NCBI RefSeq assembly: GCF_014158035.1
Contig: NZ_JACFXW010000001.1
Span: 1 to 64,000, forward strand
Direction of reading: 5' to 3'
Length of the DNA stretch: 64,000 nt
DNA from: Rhizobium sp. G21
Lineage (GTDB): Bacteria; Pseudomonadota; Alphaproteobacteria; Rhizobiales; Rhizobiaceae
The notes under the pieces: model-generated
Database searches by the model: none
What the model was told of the DNA's origin: nothing
What the model saw: the letters and a program-made list of their open reading frames with translations, nothing else
Part shown: positions 38,632-49,878 of the stretch, in pieces
How the letters are laid out: the number at the start of each line of letters is the position of its first letter
How positions within the stretch are numbered: position 1 is the stretch's first letter
Program-made: the position numbers and the translations under genes

Positions 38632-41600
38632 TTGGATCACATTCGCGGCGAAAAGGTGGTTTTTGGCAAGGGAGACTATTGCTCCCTCGACGATCTGCCG
38701 TCTTGCCGTCGGCCGGACGCGCCGCTTCTCGCCACGCCGACGCGACGCAGGCCGATGCGCATCGTGGCGAAACTGCTTTCCGTCGTCGTGCTCGTGTTCT
38801 CCGCCGTGTTCAGCACCGTGCTGGTCGCGCTCGAGGAGGGCTATCTCGACGACACGTTGACGGCGCGGGCGGAGCATGAATTGTCCTCCGCGCTCGGTCC
38901 GGATTTCCAGCCGTCGGTCGGCTCGGTCAGGCTGCGCTTTACACAGACCTGGCTTCTCGGGCTTGCCGCGGGCGATGTGAAGATCGTCCACAAGCCGAGC
39001 GGCGTCGTTGCGCTCAAGACCGACAGCCTCAAGGTGGCGCTCAGCCCGCTGTCGCTGATGATGGGACGGATCGTGTTGTCGCGCGCCGAAATCGGATCGG
39101 CCGAAGGCGATCTGCGCTTCCTGCCAGCCGGCGCCCCGCTCGACCTCAAGTCTCTGCGGATCGACGCGATCCCGAACGCGCTGAGCGCGGCGTTCCCCGC
39201 CATCGATCGATTGGTGGAGGCTCTGCGCCGCGCGGATGTGATGGATGTCGCGGCGACGCGGCTGTCGCTCAAGCTGCCGCGTCCCACCGAACATGGCGAT
39301 AGCGTCTCGCTCGTCGATTTCGATCTCACTCATCCCGACGAGGGTCGCTACGTGCTGAAAACGGCGGCCGAGTTCGGAGATCTGCGGCCCCGGATCACGA
39401 TTACGGTGGACGCCGACGGCAATACCGTCACCGCGCTCAACGCCAATGTCGAGCGATTGCCGTCGAATTCCTTCATTATGAAGCGGAGCAAGATCACCGG
39501 CGAGAAGCGGTTCGGGATCGAGATGCCTTTGACGATCGGGGTGACGGCGGAGCGGGAAAAGACGCTTCTCATCCGCATCGCAGCCGGTCCCGGATTGTTC
39601 TATGCCGACAGCATCACCCAGCCGGTCGACAAGGGGGAAGGGCAGCTGCGCTATGATTTCGCCGACCGCAAATTCGTCCTCGACCGCGGCGATATCGTCT
39701 CCGGCGATACGCGGCTGCCGCTGGTGGGAACGCTGATCGATCTCGACAGGGTGCAGAAGAATCAGCCGGCCGGCTTCGCATTCGAGGTGGTCTCCAATGA
39801 AGCCTATTCGGCCGTGAAAGGCGTGGATTTGCCGCCGCAACCTTTCAGTCTTCGCGTCGCCGGCTTCTTCGCGCCCGAACCGCGATTGTTGCAGCTCGAT
39901 ACGATCGGCGTGTCGACGAAAGAGGGCAATTTCGCCGGTTCGCTCGCGGCGCGTTTCGTCGAACCGTCTCCCGCGGTCAGTTTCGCGGCGCGGTCCGATA
40001 TGCTCACGGTCGATTCGCTGCGGCGCCTCTGGCCTTACTGGTATGCCGCGAAAGTGCGGGACTGGGTCATCCAGAATGTTCAGGGCGGAATGGTGCGAAA
40101 CGGCCAGATCGACGTCAATCTCGCGGCCGGCCGCATCCCCGAACATCCGATCCCGATTCATTTCGAACCGGGAGAAATCAAGATTTCTCTCGATGTGGAA
40201 GACGCGGGCATCCGCTTCAACAAGACCATGCCGGCGGCGACCAAGACCAGCGGACGCGTCGAGATGATAGACCGCATGGTGAGCGTCGCCATCACCAGGG
40301 GTGGAATTCCTCTTCCCTCGGGAAAGACGTTGACCAGCGACGGCGGACGTTTCCTGATCGGCGATATCTCGGATAAACCCCTAATGGGTCAACTGACCTT
40401 GAAGGCGGCAGGCGCGGCGTCGGCGGTTGCGGAATTCGCCAGCTTTCCGCCCATCAACGCGATGTCGCGCGCGCCTTTCGCCTTGTCGGATCTGACCGGA
40501 AACGTCGCCGGCGAGGTGCAGGGCGTCTTCGGGCTGGAAGAGGCCCAGCATCCGCCGGCGCCGGTCTTCAAGGCCGATCTCAAACTGTCGGACGTCTCGC
40601 TCAAGAAGCCCTTCCGCGACAGGCAGATCAGTGATCTCACCGGTGACCTCTCCGTCGATCAGTATGCCGCCCGGCTGACGGCGCGCGCCGACATCGATGG
40701 TATGAAGCTGAAAATAGAAGCGACCGAGCCGGTTCGCAAAGACCGGGCCGAGCTGCGGAAATGGCGCGTGTTCGGAGATATCGGCAATGACGAACTCGCC
40801 TCCATCTCTCCGAGCCTGGCGGACGTCGTTTCCGGATCTCTCGGCCTCGACATCAGCGGCGACTCCGTGAGCGCCGACAAGGTCGCCGTCGATCTGACCA
40901 ACGCCTCGCTTTCGGTTCCGGGTATCGGTTGGCGGAAGGGAGCCGGCGTGGCCGCCAAGGCGGAATTTTCCATGTCGTCGGCGCAGGGCGTGACGACGCT
41001 GGACGACTTTTCCCTCGGCGGCGAGGGCTTCGGCGCCTCCGGCGTCCTCAAGCTGGACAAGTCGGGGCTCCTGGCCGCCGACCTCAAGAAAATCAGGCTG
41101 TCGCCAGACGACAAATTCGCCGTTTCGCTCGACCGGAAGGGCAAAGGCTATGCGATCGCCGTGACGGGCGACGCTCTCGACCTTCGCCCGCTGCTTTCCA
41201 AGCTGAAGGATGACAATGGAGCGGCGGCCTCGAAAGGTCAGAAGGATGCGAGCAGCACTTCGATCAGCGCCACGCTCGGATCGGTGGGGGCTACAACAAG
41301 GAAAGCCTCAGCCAGGTTCGATTGACGATGGCGACCCGAAAAGGCGAGATTTCCACGCTCGATTTCGGCGGCGTCACCCGTTCCGGCCAGGCGGTGGTGG
41401 TGCGCAGGAACGGTTCGACCGGCGCTTTCGAAATCGCCAGCGGCGACGCCGGCGCGCTCGCTCGTTTCGCCGATGTCTACAAGAACATGAATGGCGGCCT
41501 GCTCAATGTGAAGCTGACGTCGCGCGGCGAGAAATCCTGGCGGGGATCGGTGGACATCCGCAACTTCGCTCTTGTGAACGAGCAGCGTCTGAAATCCTTG

Positions 41601-42017
41601 GTGTCGGCGCGCACGGGCGCGAATGGCGAAAGCCTGACCGATGCCTTGAAGACCGAGATCGACACCAGCTCCCAAAAATTCCGTCGAGGTTTTGCGCGGC
41701 TGCTCATGGATGGCGGGGTCATCAGCGTGCAGAACGGCATCGTGCGCGGCGACCAGGTGGGTGCGACCTTCCAGGGCGTCGTTCGCGACCCCAGGGGTCG
41801 GATCGACATCACCGGGACCTTCATGCCGGTCTATGGCATCAACAGCCTGTTCGGACAGTTGCCGATCATCGGCAACATCCTCGGCAATGGCCGGGATCGA
41901 GGTCTGCTCGGCATCACCTTCAAGCTCGAGGGTCCGTTCGACGCGGCGCAGTTGTCGGTGAATCCATTGTCGTTGATCGCGCCCGGCGTGTTTCGCAACA
42001 TCTTCGAGTTCGAATAA
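38632..42017 (+). CDS. Large AsmA/YhdP-like (DUF3971) envelope protein, frameshifted
   Basis: An inner-membrane-anchored protein of about 1,130 residues with one N-terminal transmembrane helix ([25 protein letters not shown]) and a long beta-rich periplasmic region. The C-terminal AsmA-like domain contains [23 protein letters not shown]. Such AsmA/YhdP-type proteins are implicated in phospholipid transport to the outer membrane. The frame breaks at five G at 41286-41290; one more joins ATLGSVGG to [19 protein letters not shown]. The start is uncertain: TTG 38632 (with GAGAGG upstream), ATG 38569 or ATG 38755. It is divergent from bcp. Confidence 0.78.
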
Positions 42018-42044
42018 AAAGGCCGCGCCCCTGGGGGACGCGGC
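42015..42044 (-). terminator. Intrinsic terminator of tyrS
   Basis: GCCGCG and CGCGGC arms around CCCCTGGGGGA; on the minus strand the stem is followed by CTTTTTATT. It lies just after the AsmA-like stop codon and 28 bp downstream of tyrS. Confidence 0.75.
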
Positions 42045-42071
42045 GCAGATGCTCGAAGCGGGTCGCTGGTC

Positions 42072-43324
42072 TCAGACCGGCTTGACCAGCACGTGCTTCT
42101 TTTGCCCAGCGACAGCTTGATCACGCCCTCGGCCGTCACCTCGCCTGCGCCGATCACCGTCTTCTCGTCGGTCACGGCCTTGTCGTTGATCTTGACGGCG
42201 CCGCCCTGGACGTGCCGGCGCGCTTCGCCGTTGGAGGCGGCGAGACCGGCCTTGACGAAGAGCGCGAGCAGGCCGACGCCGGCCTCGATCTCGTCTCTCC
42301 CGACTTCCACCGTCGGCAAGTTGGCGTCGAGCGCGCCTTCTTCAAACGTCTTGCGCGCCGTCTCGGCCGCCTGTTCGGCGGCATCGCGGCCATGCAGCAT
42401 GGCGGTGACTTCGGTGGCGAGGATCTTCTTGACCTCGTTGATCTCGGAGCCGCCGAGGGCGGACAGGCGCGCGATCTCGTCCATGGCCAGCGTCGTGTAG
42501 AGCTTCAGGAAGCGGCCGACATCGGCGTCCTCGGTGTTGCGCCAGTACTGCCAGAAATCATAGGCCGAGAGCATGTCGGCATTGAGCCAGACGGCGCCCG
42601 TGGCGGACTTGCCCATCTTGGCGCCGGACGAAGTCGTCAGCAGCGGCGAGGTCAGCGCGTAGAGCTGCGGCGCGCCCATGCGGTGGCCGAGGTCGATGCC
42701 GTTGATGATATTGCCCCACTGGTCCGAACCGCCCATCTGCAGCCGGACGTCGTAGCGCTTGTTGAGCTCCACGAAGTCGTAGGCCTGGAGGATCATGTAG
42801 TTGAATTCCAGGAAGGACAGCGATTGCTCGCGGTCGAGACGCGTCTTGACGCTGTCGAAGGACAGCATGCGGTTGACCGAGAAATGGCGGCCGACATCGC
42901 GCAGGAATTCGAGGTAGTTGAGCCCGCGCAGCCAGTCGGCGTTGTTGATCATCAACGCGTCCTTGGGGCCGTCGCCATAGGTCATGTATTGCGCGAAGCA
43001 CTTCTTGATCGAGGCGATGTTGCTCTCGATTGTGTCGAGCGTCATCAGCTGACGCGCCTCATCCTTGAAGGAGGGATCGCCGACCATGCCGGTGCCGCCG
43101 CCCATCAGCGAGATCGGGCGATGACCGGTGGCCTGGAACCAGTGCAGCATCATGATCTGGATCAGCGAGCCCGCATGCAACGAGGAGGCGGTGGGATCAT
43201 AGCCGATATAGGCGGTGACGGTTTCCTTCGAAAGCAGATCGTCGAGGCCGGTTTCATCAGAGATCTGATGGATGTAGCCGCGCTCGGACAAAGTGTGCAG
43301 GAATTCGGATTTGAACTTGGACAT
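42072..43324 (-). CDS. tyrS: Tyrosyl-tRNA synthetase, frameshifted at the extreme C-terminus
   Basis: Charges tRNA-Tyr. The class I signature is seen as [12 protein letters not shown] and the KMSKS loop as SGAKMGKS, with the tyrosine-binding region in between and a C-terminal S4 RNA-binding domain. The ATG at 43324 gives [20 protein letters not shown]. At the end, four T at 42100-42103 should be five; then the protein ends [13 protein letters not shown] at TGA 42072-42074 with 417 residues. As read, the frame runs on into the AsmA-like gene. Likely a sequencing error. Confidence 0.93.
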
Positions 43325-43459
43325 GGTCTTCTGCTTTCGGGTGGAATACGAGCGCGCCTTTAGCAAAGTTTTTGCGGTGTTGCACCCCTTGGAACCATCA
43401 AAAGGCGTGATGGGGAGGGGAGTGATTGCGAATATGTCCTCTACGCAGTACAGTTTCTC

Positions 43460-43768
43460 ATGATCGCCGTTTTCCGAACCGATGTTTTCGACGCATGGCT
43501 TGAGGGTCTGAAAGATGACAGGGCCAAGGGACGGATCACCATGCGCCTCGTGAGGATGGAGACCGGCGCGCTGGGCGACGTGAAATCGGTGGGCGAAGGC
43601 GTTTACGAGGCGCGGATCGACTATGGCCCGGGCTATCGGCTCCACTTCACGCAAAGAGGGCCTGTCGTTATCTTGTTGTTGTGCGGCGGAGACAAGACGC
43701 GCCAGCAGCGCGACATCACGGAAGCAAAACGGCTTGCGAAAGAATGGAAGGAACGCGCATGGGACTGA
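43460..43768 (+). CDS. RelE/ParE-fold toxin (Gp49-like addiction module killer)
   Basis: A 102-residue toxin of the phage-Gp49/HigB-like group ([70 protein letters not shown]). Family members are ribosome-dependent mRNA interferases. Its 3' end overlaps the antitoxin gene by 10 bp. The module is inserted between tyrS and anmK. Confidence 0.87.
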   Translation: MIAVFRTDVFDAWLEGLKDDRAKGRITMRLVRMETGALGDVKSVGEGVYEARIDYGPGYRLHFTQRGPVVILLLCGGDKTRQQRDITEAKRLAKEWKERAWD

Positions 43769-44079
43769 TCACCAAACCTTTCGATGCATCGAAATATCTT
43801 GATAGCGATGAGGCAATCGAGGAATTTCTGGCTGCGGCGTTCGAAGAAGGCGATCCCGCTCTGATTGCACAATGCGTGGGCGTCGTCGCGCGAGCGCGAA
43901 ACATGAGCCAGTTGGCTCGCGATGCGGGCATGAGCCGTTCGGCGCTTTACAAAGCCTTGAGCGGCGATGGGAACCCAGAATTCGCTTCGATCATGAAAAT
44001 CCTCGATGCGCTTGGCGTGAAACTATCCGCCAAGCTCGTCGCCAAAACCGAAGACGCCGCAGATCATGCCGCAGCTTGA
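43759..44079 (+). CDS. HTH antitoxin of the addiction-module antidote family
   Basis: A 106-residue antitoxin with a basic N-terminal region that binds the toxin ([25 protein letters not shown]) and an XRE-type helix-turn-helix ([22 protein letters not shown]). It should repress its own promoter with the toxin as co-repressor. Its 5' end overlaps the toxin gene by 10 bp and its 3' end overlaps the anmK start by 14 bp, so toxin, antitoxin and anmK look like one transcript. Confidence 0.87.
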   Translation: MGLITKPFDASKYLDSDEAIEEFLAAAFEEGDPALIAQCVGVVARARNMSQLARDAGMSRSALYKALSGDGNPEFASIMKILDALGVKLSAKLVAKTEDAADHAAA

Positions 44080-45199
44080 GACGGCGATCGGCCTGATGAG
44101 CGGCACGTCGATGGATGGCGTCGACGTGGCGATGATCCGCACCGATGGCGAGTGTGTGGTCGAGCGCGGCCCTTCGATAAGTCTTCCCTATGATCCGGCT
44201 TTTCGCAGGCGGCTGCAGGGCGCGCTGGAAACGGCGAAAGCGATCGTCTCGCGCCAGGAGCGCCCCGGCGATCTCCGTGACGTCGAGCGTGAGTTGACTC
44301 TGCGGCATGCCGCTGCGGTGACGGCGTTTCTCGCCAGGTTTGCGCTGGATCCGGCGGAGATCGATCGCATCGGCTTTCACGGCCAGACGGTGCTGCACAG
44401 GCCGCGGCAGGCGCTGACGGTGCAACTCGGCGACGGAGCGCTGCTCGCGCGGGAAACCGGGCGTCCGGTGGTCTATGACATGCGCGCAAACGACATGGTT
44501 CATGGCGGACAGGGCGCGCCGCTTGCGCCGGCCTATCACGCCGCTCTGGCGGCGGGTCTCGAGGATTATGCGGGCCGCGCGACGATGTTCGTCAATATCG
44601 GCGGCATTTCCAACCTCACCTTCATCGGCGCCGAGGGCGAGATCATCGCCTATGATTCCGGTCCCGGAAACACGCTGATCGACCAATGGGTGGAGGCGGA
44701 GGCGGGACTGCCGTTCGACCAGGGCGGCGCCATCGCTTCGGAAGGCGTCGTGGTGAAGACCTTGATCGACCGCTACCTCGATCAACCATTCTTCACCTCG
44801 CCAGAGCGGATGTCGCTCGATCGCAACGATTTCCGTCCTCCAGTTCCCGGCGAGATCGGCCTGCATGACGGCGCGCGCAGCCTGGCGCGGCTGACGGCGG
44901 AGGCGATCGCGCGATCGCTCCGCCATCTGCCCGAGCGTCCGGCGCTGGCCGTCATCTGTGGCGGTGGACGGCTGAACAGGGTCATCATGCAGGATCTCGC
45001 CGAGATCCTGTCGCCCATGGTCGTGGAGCCCGCCGAACGCTTCGGCTTTTCGGGCGACGGCATGGAGGCGGAGGCCTGGGCCTATCTGGCGGTGCGATCC
45101 GCCAAGCGGCTGCCGCTGAGCTTTCCCGGCACGACGGGGGTGGTGAAACCGGTGAGCGGCGGCGTTATCGCGCAGCCTTCTTCATCCGCTCAGGCTTGA
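44066..45199 (+). CDS. anmK: Anhydro-N-acetylmuramic acid kinase
   Basis: Phosphorylates and hydrolyses 1,6-anhydro-MurNAc during peptidoglycan recycling, giving MurNAc-6-phosphate. The family signature [18 protein letters not shown] is at the N-terminus. ATP-binding segments include [19 protein letters not shown] and [13 protein letters not shown]. It has 377 residues. The ATG at 44066 lies inside the upstream antitoxin gene, which suggests translational coupling. A tyrS-anmK divergent pair is normal in rhizobia; here a toxin-antitoxin pair lies between them. Confidence 0.92.
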   Translation: MPQLETAIGLMSGTSMDGVDVAMIRTDGECVVERGPSISLPYDPAFRRRLQGALETAKAIVSRQERPGDLRDVERELTLRHAAAVTAFLARFALDPAEIDRIGFHGQTVLHRPRQALTVQLGDGALLARETGRPVVYDMRANDMVHGGQGAPLAPAYHAALAAGLEDYAGRATMFVNIGGISNLTFIGAEGEIIAYDSGPGNTLIDQWVEAEAGLPFDQGGAIASEGVVVKTLIDRYLDQPFFTSPERMSLDRNDFRPPVPGEIGLHDGARSLARLTAEAIARSLRHLPERPALAVICGGGRLNRVIMQDLAEILSPMVVEPAERFGFSGDGMEAEAWAYLAVRSAKRLPLSFPGTTGVVKPVSGGVIAQPSSSAQA

Positions 45200-45235
45200 G
45201 TGTTTGAGCACGATGAAATCGAGCACTATTGAGGG

Positions 45236-45835
45236 ATGACGACATTGACGCTGGATCACATTGCGCCGGTAGAGCTGGAGAAATCCTATCGGCTCGTCAA
45301 TCACGGTCCGACCGTGCTCGTCTCGGCCCGGCATGATGGCGTCGACGATGTCATGGCGGCGGCATGGGTGTGCGGGCTCGACTACAGCCCGGCGAAGCTG
45401 ACCGTCGTCCTCGACAGCTCGACGATGACCCGCAAACTGCTGGAGGCGTCCGGCAAGTTCGTCATCCAGGTGCCTACGGTCGTGCAAGCGAGATTGACCT
45501 ACGCCTTGGGGCATACGAGCCTTCATGACGACCCCGAAAAGCTGGTGAAGGCCGGCGTCGAATTTCTGGACTTCGAAGGCCATGACCAACCCTTCGTGGT
45601 CGGTTGCTCCGCTTGGCTCGCTTGCCGGCTGCTGCCGGAGGCGGAGATCCAGAACCGCCATGATCTGTTCTTCGGCGAAATCATTGCGGCCTGGGCCGAT
45701 ACACGCGTGTTCCGCGACGGGCATTGGCGTTTCGAGGAGGCGAGTTCGTCGCTCAGAAGCATCCACTATGTGGCGGGCGGTCAGTTCTACGCGATCGGGG
45801 AGGGGATCGACGTCGCGATAGACGAGAAGCTCTGA
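45236..45835 (+). CDS. Flavin reductase-like protein
   Basis: A 199-residue FMN-binding split-barrel protein. The N-terminal half (PTVLVSARHDGVDDVMAAAWVCGLDYSPAKLTVVLD) is typical of flavin reductases and flavin-dependent reductase-like proteins. It could supply reduced flavin to a monooxygenase, but none is adjacent. It follows anmK by 37 bp on the same strand and may share its transcript. Confidence 0.82.
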   Translation: MTTLTLDHIAPVELEKSYRLVNHGPTVLVSARHDGVDDVMAAAWVCGLDYSPAKLTVVLDSSTMTRKLLEASGKFVIQVPTVVQARLTYALGHTSLHDDPEKLVKAGVEFLDFEGHDQPFVVGCSAWLACRLLPEAEIQNRHDLFFGEIIAAWADTRVFRDGHWRFEEASSSLRSIHYVAGGQFYAIGEGIDVAIDEKL

Positions 45836-46577
45836 TTTTCTCCTCATGTTGCAAGGTAAGGAACGGAGATCTCCGGCGCGCCGTTCGATGCGTTGCGCGT
45901 TCATGGACGGCGAATCGAGCAAGCAGGTCTGGGGCTTCTCTCCCCTGGATCGTTAGGGAGCGATAATAACCCTTGCTGCCGTGTCGACGCTCGCGCAGGA
46001 GCCGAGCCTCCAATGCAACCGTGCGCCGGCTTCCGACAACGGCTCGGCTGTTCTTTTCTGAAACAAGAACCGCCCAAAACCTCTAAGAGGCCGTCGCGGT
46101 TTCCGAGGTGTAGTTCAAAAAATTAGGATTTACTAATTGAAATTACCAATTGTAGATCCTTGCAACCGTGAAATTTTGTGCGGCAGGTGGCTAAAAGGTA
46201 GAACAATAAATTTGCGCCTTGTTAAATGTCTTCCCCCAAACTGAGCGAATACAGCAAACAGCTGTTTTTGTCTGCCTGCAGAGCTCTTAAAATCAGGCTC
46301 TTAGGCAAGTGAGATCGACGCTTACAGGCTGTGCAAGGAATGTATGACCCTTCTCCGTGTTTGATGACCGCGTCGCGCATGCGGTTACTCCTGACCCGGG
46401 TGGCTGACGTGAGAGTTCAATGACAGCGCAGATCTCGTGCGCATTCAAACTCGCTCATGTTGCCTGTTCAGGTTGTGACGCAGGTTGGCGCGTCGATCGG
46501 CGACGGGGCGGTGGTCATCCGGTGCAGCCTTGAAGAAGAAAACTGACGGTAGAGCAGCTTAGAATTGGGGTGATGCA
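45836..46577. other. 742-bp intergenic region without a recognised gene
   Basis: No convincing ORF, tRNA or repeat. It is AT-richer in the middle (46110-46320). It contains the short palindrome CCTCTAAGAGG near 46079 and several TTAA-containing stretches, but no full CtrA box. It probably holds the promoter and leader of the chemoreceptor gene. Confidence 0.5.
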
Positions 46578-48905
46578 ATGTCTTTCTACACGCAAATGAA
46601 GAAATCGTCCAAGCCTCAGGCGGCGATGGCGGAAATACGCCGCGTCGGTCTCGCCATTTCGGGTGGGGATCTCTCCGAGCGCGCAAATCTCGATGCGGCG
46701 ACGGGCGAAGCCCGGGAAATCTTGATAGCGGTCAACGCACTGCTGGAAACCGGGCTGCAGCCCGCACAGAAGTTCCGCGCGGCCGTGGCGCATATGTCGG
46801 CCGAGCATGACAAGGGCGATATCGATGTCATGCTGCCCTCGGAAGACTTCAAGGGCGAATTCGCCGTCCTGGCCAAATGCGTAAACGATCTCGTCAACGC
46901 CCATATCGCCGTCAAGAAGAAGGCCATGGCCTGCATCAAGGAATTCGGCGAGGGCAACTTCGACGCGACGCTCGAGCAGCTCCCCGGCAAGAAGGCCTTC
47001 ATCAATCAGACGATAGACGCTTTGCGCGCCAATCTGAGGGGTCTCATTTCCGAAATGAATGCGATGTCCTCGGCGCATGACAAGGGCGAAATCGACGTCT
47101 TCGTGCCGGTGGAGAAATTCAAGGGCGATTTCGCCGTGATGGCCAAGGGCGTCAATGAGATGGTCGGCGCCCATATCGGCGTCAAGAAGAAAGCCATGGC
47201 TTGCGTGAAGGAAATGGGCGAGGGCAATTTCGAGGCGCCGCTCGAGCAGTTCCCCGGCAAGAAGGCCTTCATCAACGACACCATCGAAACTCTGCGAACC
47301 AACCTCAGAGGCTTGATCGCCGAGATGAACAAGATGTCTGTGGAGCACGACAAGGGCGACATCGACGTTTTCGTGCCGGTGGAGAAATTCAAGGGCGACT
47401 TTGCGTTGATGGCCAAGGGCGTCAACGACATGGTCGGCGGCCACATCGCGGTCAAAAAGAAGGCTATGGCCTGTGTCAAGCAATTGGGCGAAGGCAATTT
47501 CGAAGCGCCGCTCGAGCAGTTTCCCGGCAAGAAGGCGTTCATCAACGACACGATCGAGACGTTGCGTGGAAATCTACGGGCGATCACCGATGAACTTCAG
47601 CGCCTGATCGCCGCCTCGACCGCCGGCAAACTCTCGGAGCGGGGCGCGGCCAACCGCTTTGTCGGCGATTTCGCCAAGCTGGTGTCCGGCATCAACGGCA
47701 TGTTGGACGCCATCATCATTCCGATCTCCGAGGGAAATCGCGTTCTTCGCCAGATCAGCATCGGTGATCTCACGCAGCGCGTGGACATCGAATGCGAAGG
47801 CGATCACGAGCTTATGAAGACTGCGATCAATAATCTGATCGACAATCTGCGCAATACCGCCGCCATCGCCGACCGGATCGCGGCCGGCGACTTGACCGTC
47901 GAGCCGCAACCGCTGTCGGACAGGGATATGCTGGGGTTGGCGCTCGGCTCCATGGTCGACCGTCTCCGCGGCGTCGTCGCCGATGCGTTGACCGCAAGTC
48001 AAAATGTCTCCGCCGGATCGCAACAACTGTCCTCGGGGTCGGAACAGCTTTCGCAGGGCGCCTCCGAACAGGCTGCGGCGGCCGAAGAAGCCTCGGCCTC
48101 CATGGAAGAGATGGCAGCCAACATCAAGCAGAACGCCGACAACGCCGCCCAGACCGAAAAGATCGCCCGCCAGTCGTCGCGAGACGCCGAGGCGTCCGGA
48201 GACGCCGTCAACCGGGCCGTGGCTGCAATGCGCTCGATCGCCGAGAAAATCTCCATCGTGCAGGAAATCGCGCGTCAGACCGACCTTCTCGCTCTGAATG
48301 CCGCAGTGGAAGCGGCGCGCGCCGGAGAGCACGGGAAAGGTTTTGCCGTCGTCGCCTCCGAAGTGCGCAAGCTCGCCGAGCGCAGCCAGTCGGCCGCCGC
48401 CGAAATCAGCGCGCTGTCGGGCGAGACGGTGCAGGTGGCCACCGAAGCGGGCGTCATGATCTCGCGTCTCGTTCCCGACATTCGCAAGACCGCCGAATTG
48501 GTCACCGAAATCTCCGCGGCCTGCCGCGAGCAGGATATCGGCGCATCGCAGATCAACGAAGCCATCCAGCAACTCGACAAGGTCACGCAGCAGAACGCCG
48601 GCGCATCTGAGGAAATGTCGGCAACCTCCGAGGAGCTCGCGGCCCAGGCCGACGAACTCCAGTCCTCCATCGCCTTCTTCAAGGTAGACGGTGCGAGGGA
48701 GACGAGGACGCCGCCGACACGCCATCAACCGACCCATGCCCAGTCGAGGATCAATAACCCGACGAGATTTGCGGCAAAGGCTCCTCAGTTCAAATCCGGA
48801 CAATCCGTCGCGAGCCAGCAGGCGCGGGTCAAGGGACTGATGCTCGATCTGTCGATGGGCGGCCCCGATAGCGAGGATCCGGAATTCGGCGCGCGCGCGT
48901 CGTAA
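46578..48905 (+). CDS. Soluble methyl-accepting chemotaxis protein with tandem HAMP-like repeats
   Basis: A 775-residue chemoreceptor with no signal peptide or transmembrane segment, so probably cytoplasmic. Residues 75-345 hold three near-identical 90-residue repeats, each with two HAMP-like units ([18 protein letters not shown] and [20 protein letters not shown]). Further HAMP-like units follow near residues 345-470. The signalling domain has the conserved tip [21 protein letters not shown]. The tail lacks a recognisable CheR/CheB-binding pentapeptide. Each repeat has the cysteine of KKKAMAC(V/I)K. What it senses is unknown. A terminator follows. Confidence 0.87.
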   Translation: MSFYTQMKKSSKPQAAMAEIRRVGLAISGGDLSERANLDAATGEAREILIAVNALLETGLQPAQKFRAAVAHMSAEHDKGDIDVMLPSEDFKGEFAVLAKCVNDLVNAHIAVKKKAMACIKEFGEGNFDATLEQLPGKKAFINQTIDALRANLRGLISEMNAMSSAHDKGEIDVFVPVEKFKGDFAVMAKGVNEMVGAHIGVKKKAMACVKEMGEGNFEAPLEQFPGKKAFINDTIETLRTNLRGLIAEMNKMSVEHDKGDIDVFVPVEKFKGDFALMAKGVNDMVGGHIAVKKKAMACVKQLGEGNFEAPLEQFPGKKAFINDTIETLRGNLRAITDELQRLIAASTAGKLSERGAANRFVGDFAKLVSGINGMLDAIIIPISEGNRVLRQISIGDLTQRVDIECEGDHELMKTAINNLIDNLRNTAAIADRIAAGDLTVEPQPLSDRDMLGLALGSMVDRLRGVVADALTASQNVSAGSQQLSSGSEQLSQGASEQAAAAEEASASMEEMAANIKQNADNAAQTEKIARQSSRDAEASGDAVNRAVAAMRSIAEKISIVQEIARQTDLLALNAAVEAARAGEHGKGFAVVASEVRKLAERSQSAAAEISALSGETVQVATEAGVMISRLVPDIRKTAELVTEISAACREQDIGASQINEAIQQLDKVTQQNAGASEEMSATSEELAAQADELQSSIAFFKVDGARETRTPPTRHQPTHAQSRINNPTRFAAKAPQFKSGQSVASQQARVKGLMLDLSMGGPDSEDPEFGARAS
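46806..47615 (+). repeat. Three tandem 270-bp in-frame repeats
   Basis: Three copies of a 270-bp (90-codon) unit starting at the conserved HDKG(D/E)IDV (codons at 46806, 47076 and 47346). Copies 2 and 3 are the closest; the third diverges in its last dozen codons. They lie inside the chemoreceptor gene and encode paired HAMP-like modules. Such repeats could expand or contract by recombination. Confidence 0.85.
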
Positions 48906-48979
48906 GGGTCGAAACGCGCGTTCCTGCCCGTACCGAAGGTCGGTCAGAGACGTCCGGGTTCGTCGATCGCCTCCATTCG

Positions 48980-49018
48980 CCCGCAAGGCGCCGTGTCGAC
49001 GGCGGCTTGCGGGTTTTT
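48980..49018 (+). terminator. Intrinsic terminator of the chemoreceptor gene
   Basis: CCCGCAAG and CGCCG arms pair with CGGCG and CTTGCGGG around TGTCGA, with one internal mismatch, followed by TTTTT. It lies 75 bp after the stop codon. Confidence 0.8.
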
Positions 49019-49113
49019 CGGCGAGCGACCAGACTGAGGCCGCAACGCGCAGCAAAAAGGCCCGCTCAGCATGCCGGCGGGCCAATTTGTTTCGCATGGG
49101 GTTCAGATCAGCC

Positions 49114-49791
49114 TCAGCGAATCCGTTTCGCCGCGGGTTCCGGCACCAGTTCGCCGGCCATGCGCCGGTCGAGATAATCGCCGCATTCTTCGATCAACGG
49201 CTCCATCTGGCCGGAGAAGAAATGGTTTGCGCCGGACACCGTCTTGTGGGTGATCAGGATGCCCTTCTGCTGCTTGAGCTTGTCGACCAGGCCCACCACG
49301 TCCTTTTCCGGCGCGACCTTGTCGGAATCGCCGTTGATGATCAGTCCTGAGGAGGGGCAAGGCGCAAGGAAGGAAAAGTCGTAGATATTCGGCTGCGGCG
49401 CGACCGAGATAAAACCTTCGATCTCCGGCCGGCGCATGAGAAGCTGCATGCCGATCCATGAACCGAAGGAATAACCGGCGACCCAGCAGCTCTTGGAGTC
49501 CGGATGCAGGCTCTGCACCCAATCGAGCGCGGACGCTGCGTCGGAGAGTTCGCCGGCGCCATGGTCGAACTCGCCCTGGCTGCGGCCGATGGAGCGGAAA
49601 TTGAAGCGGAGCGTCGTGAAGCCGCGCTTCTGGAACATGTAGAACAACTGGTAGACGATCTGGTTGTTCATCGTGCCGCCGAACTGCGGATGCGGATGAA
49701 GGATGATCGCGATCGGCGCGCTTTTCTGCTTCGAGGGCTGGTAGCGGCCTTCCAGGCGTCCGGCAGGACCATTGAAGATGACTTCAGGCAT
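49114..49791 (-). CDS. Alpha/beta hydrolase
   Basis: A 225-residue hydrolase with HPHPQFGGTMNNQIVYQL (oxyanion region), the nucleophile elbow GYSFGSW and a C-terminal GANHFFSG holding the catalytic histidine. A GGAGTGAGA site precedes the ATG at 49791. It is divergent from the suf operon; the same hydrolase beside suf is common in rhizobia, though its substrate is unknown. Confidence 0.82.
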   Translation of the reverse strand: MPEVIFNGPAGRLEGRYQPSKQKSAPIAIILHPHPQFGGTMNNQIVYQLFYMFQKRGFTTLRFNFRSIGRSQGEFDHGAGELSDAASALDWVQSLHPDSKSCWVAGYSFGSWIGMQLLMRRPEIEGFISVAPQPNIYDFSFLAPCPSSGLIINGDSDKVAPEKDVVGLVDKLKQQKGILITHKTVSGANHFFSGQMEPLIEECGDYLDRRMAGELVPEPAAKRIR

Positions 49792-49878
49792 TCTCACTCC
49801 GCTGTTGACGGTTTGCTAAAAAAGCCCGGAAAGCGCGATGCAGTCTTGACGAAACAAGTCAGCTTTTCTAAGAGCTAG

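Noticed and set aside
45893..46126. A 77-codon open frame in the gap before the chemoreceptor
   Set aside because: No ribosome-binding site, no homology recognised, and unusual composition for the organism.
46806..47615. Possible CRISPR or mobile repeat array
   Set aside because: The 270-bp repeats are in frame and encode HAMP-like modules of a chemoreceptor; there are no spacers.
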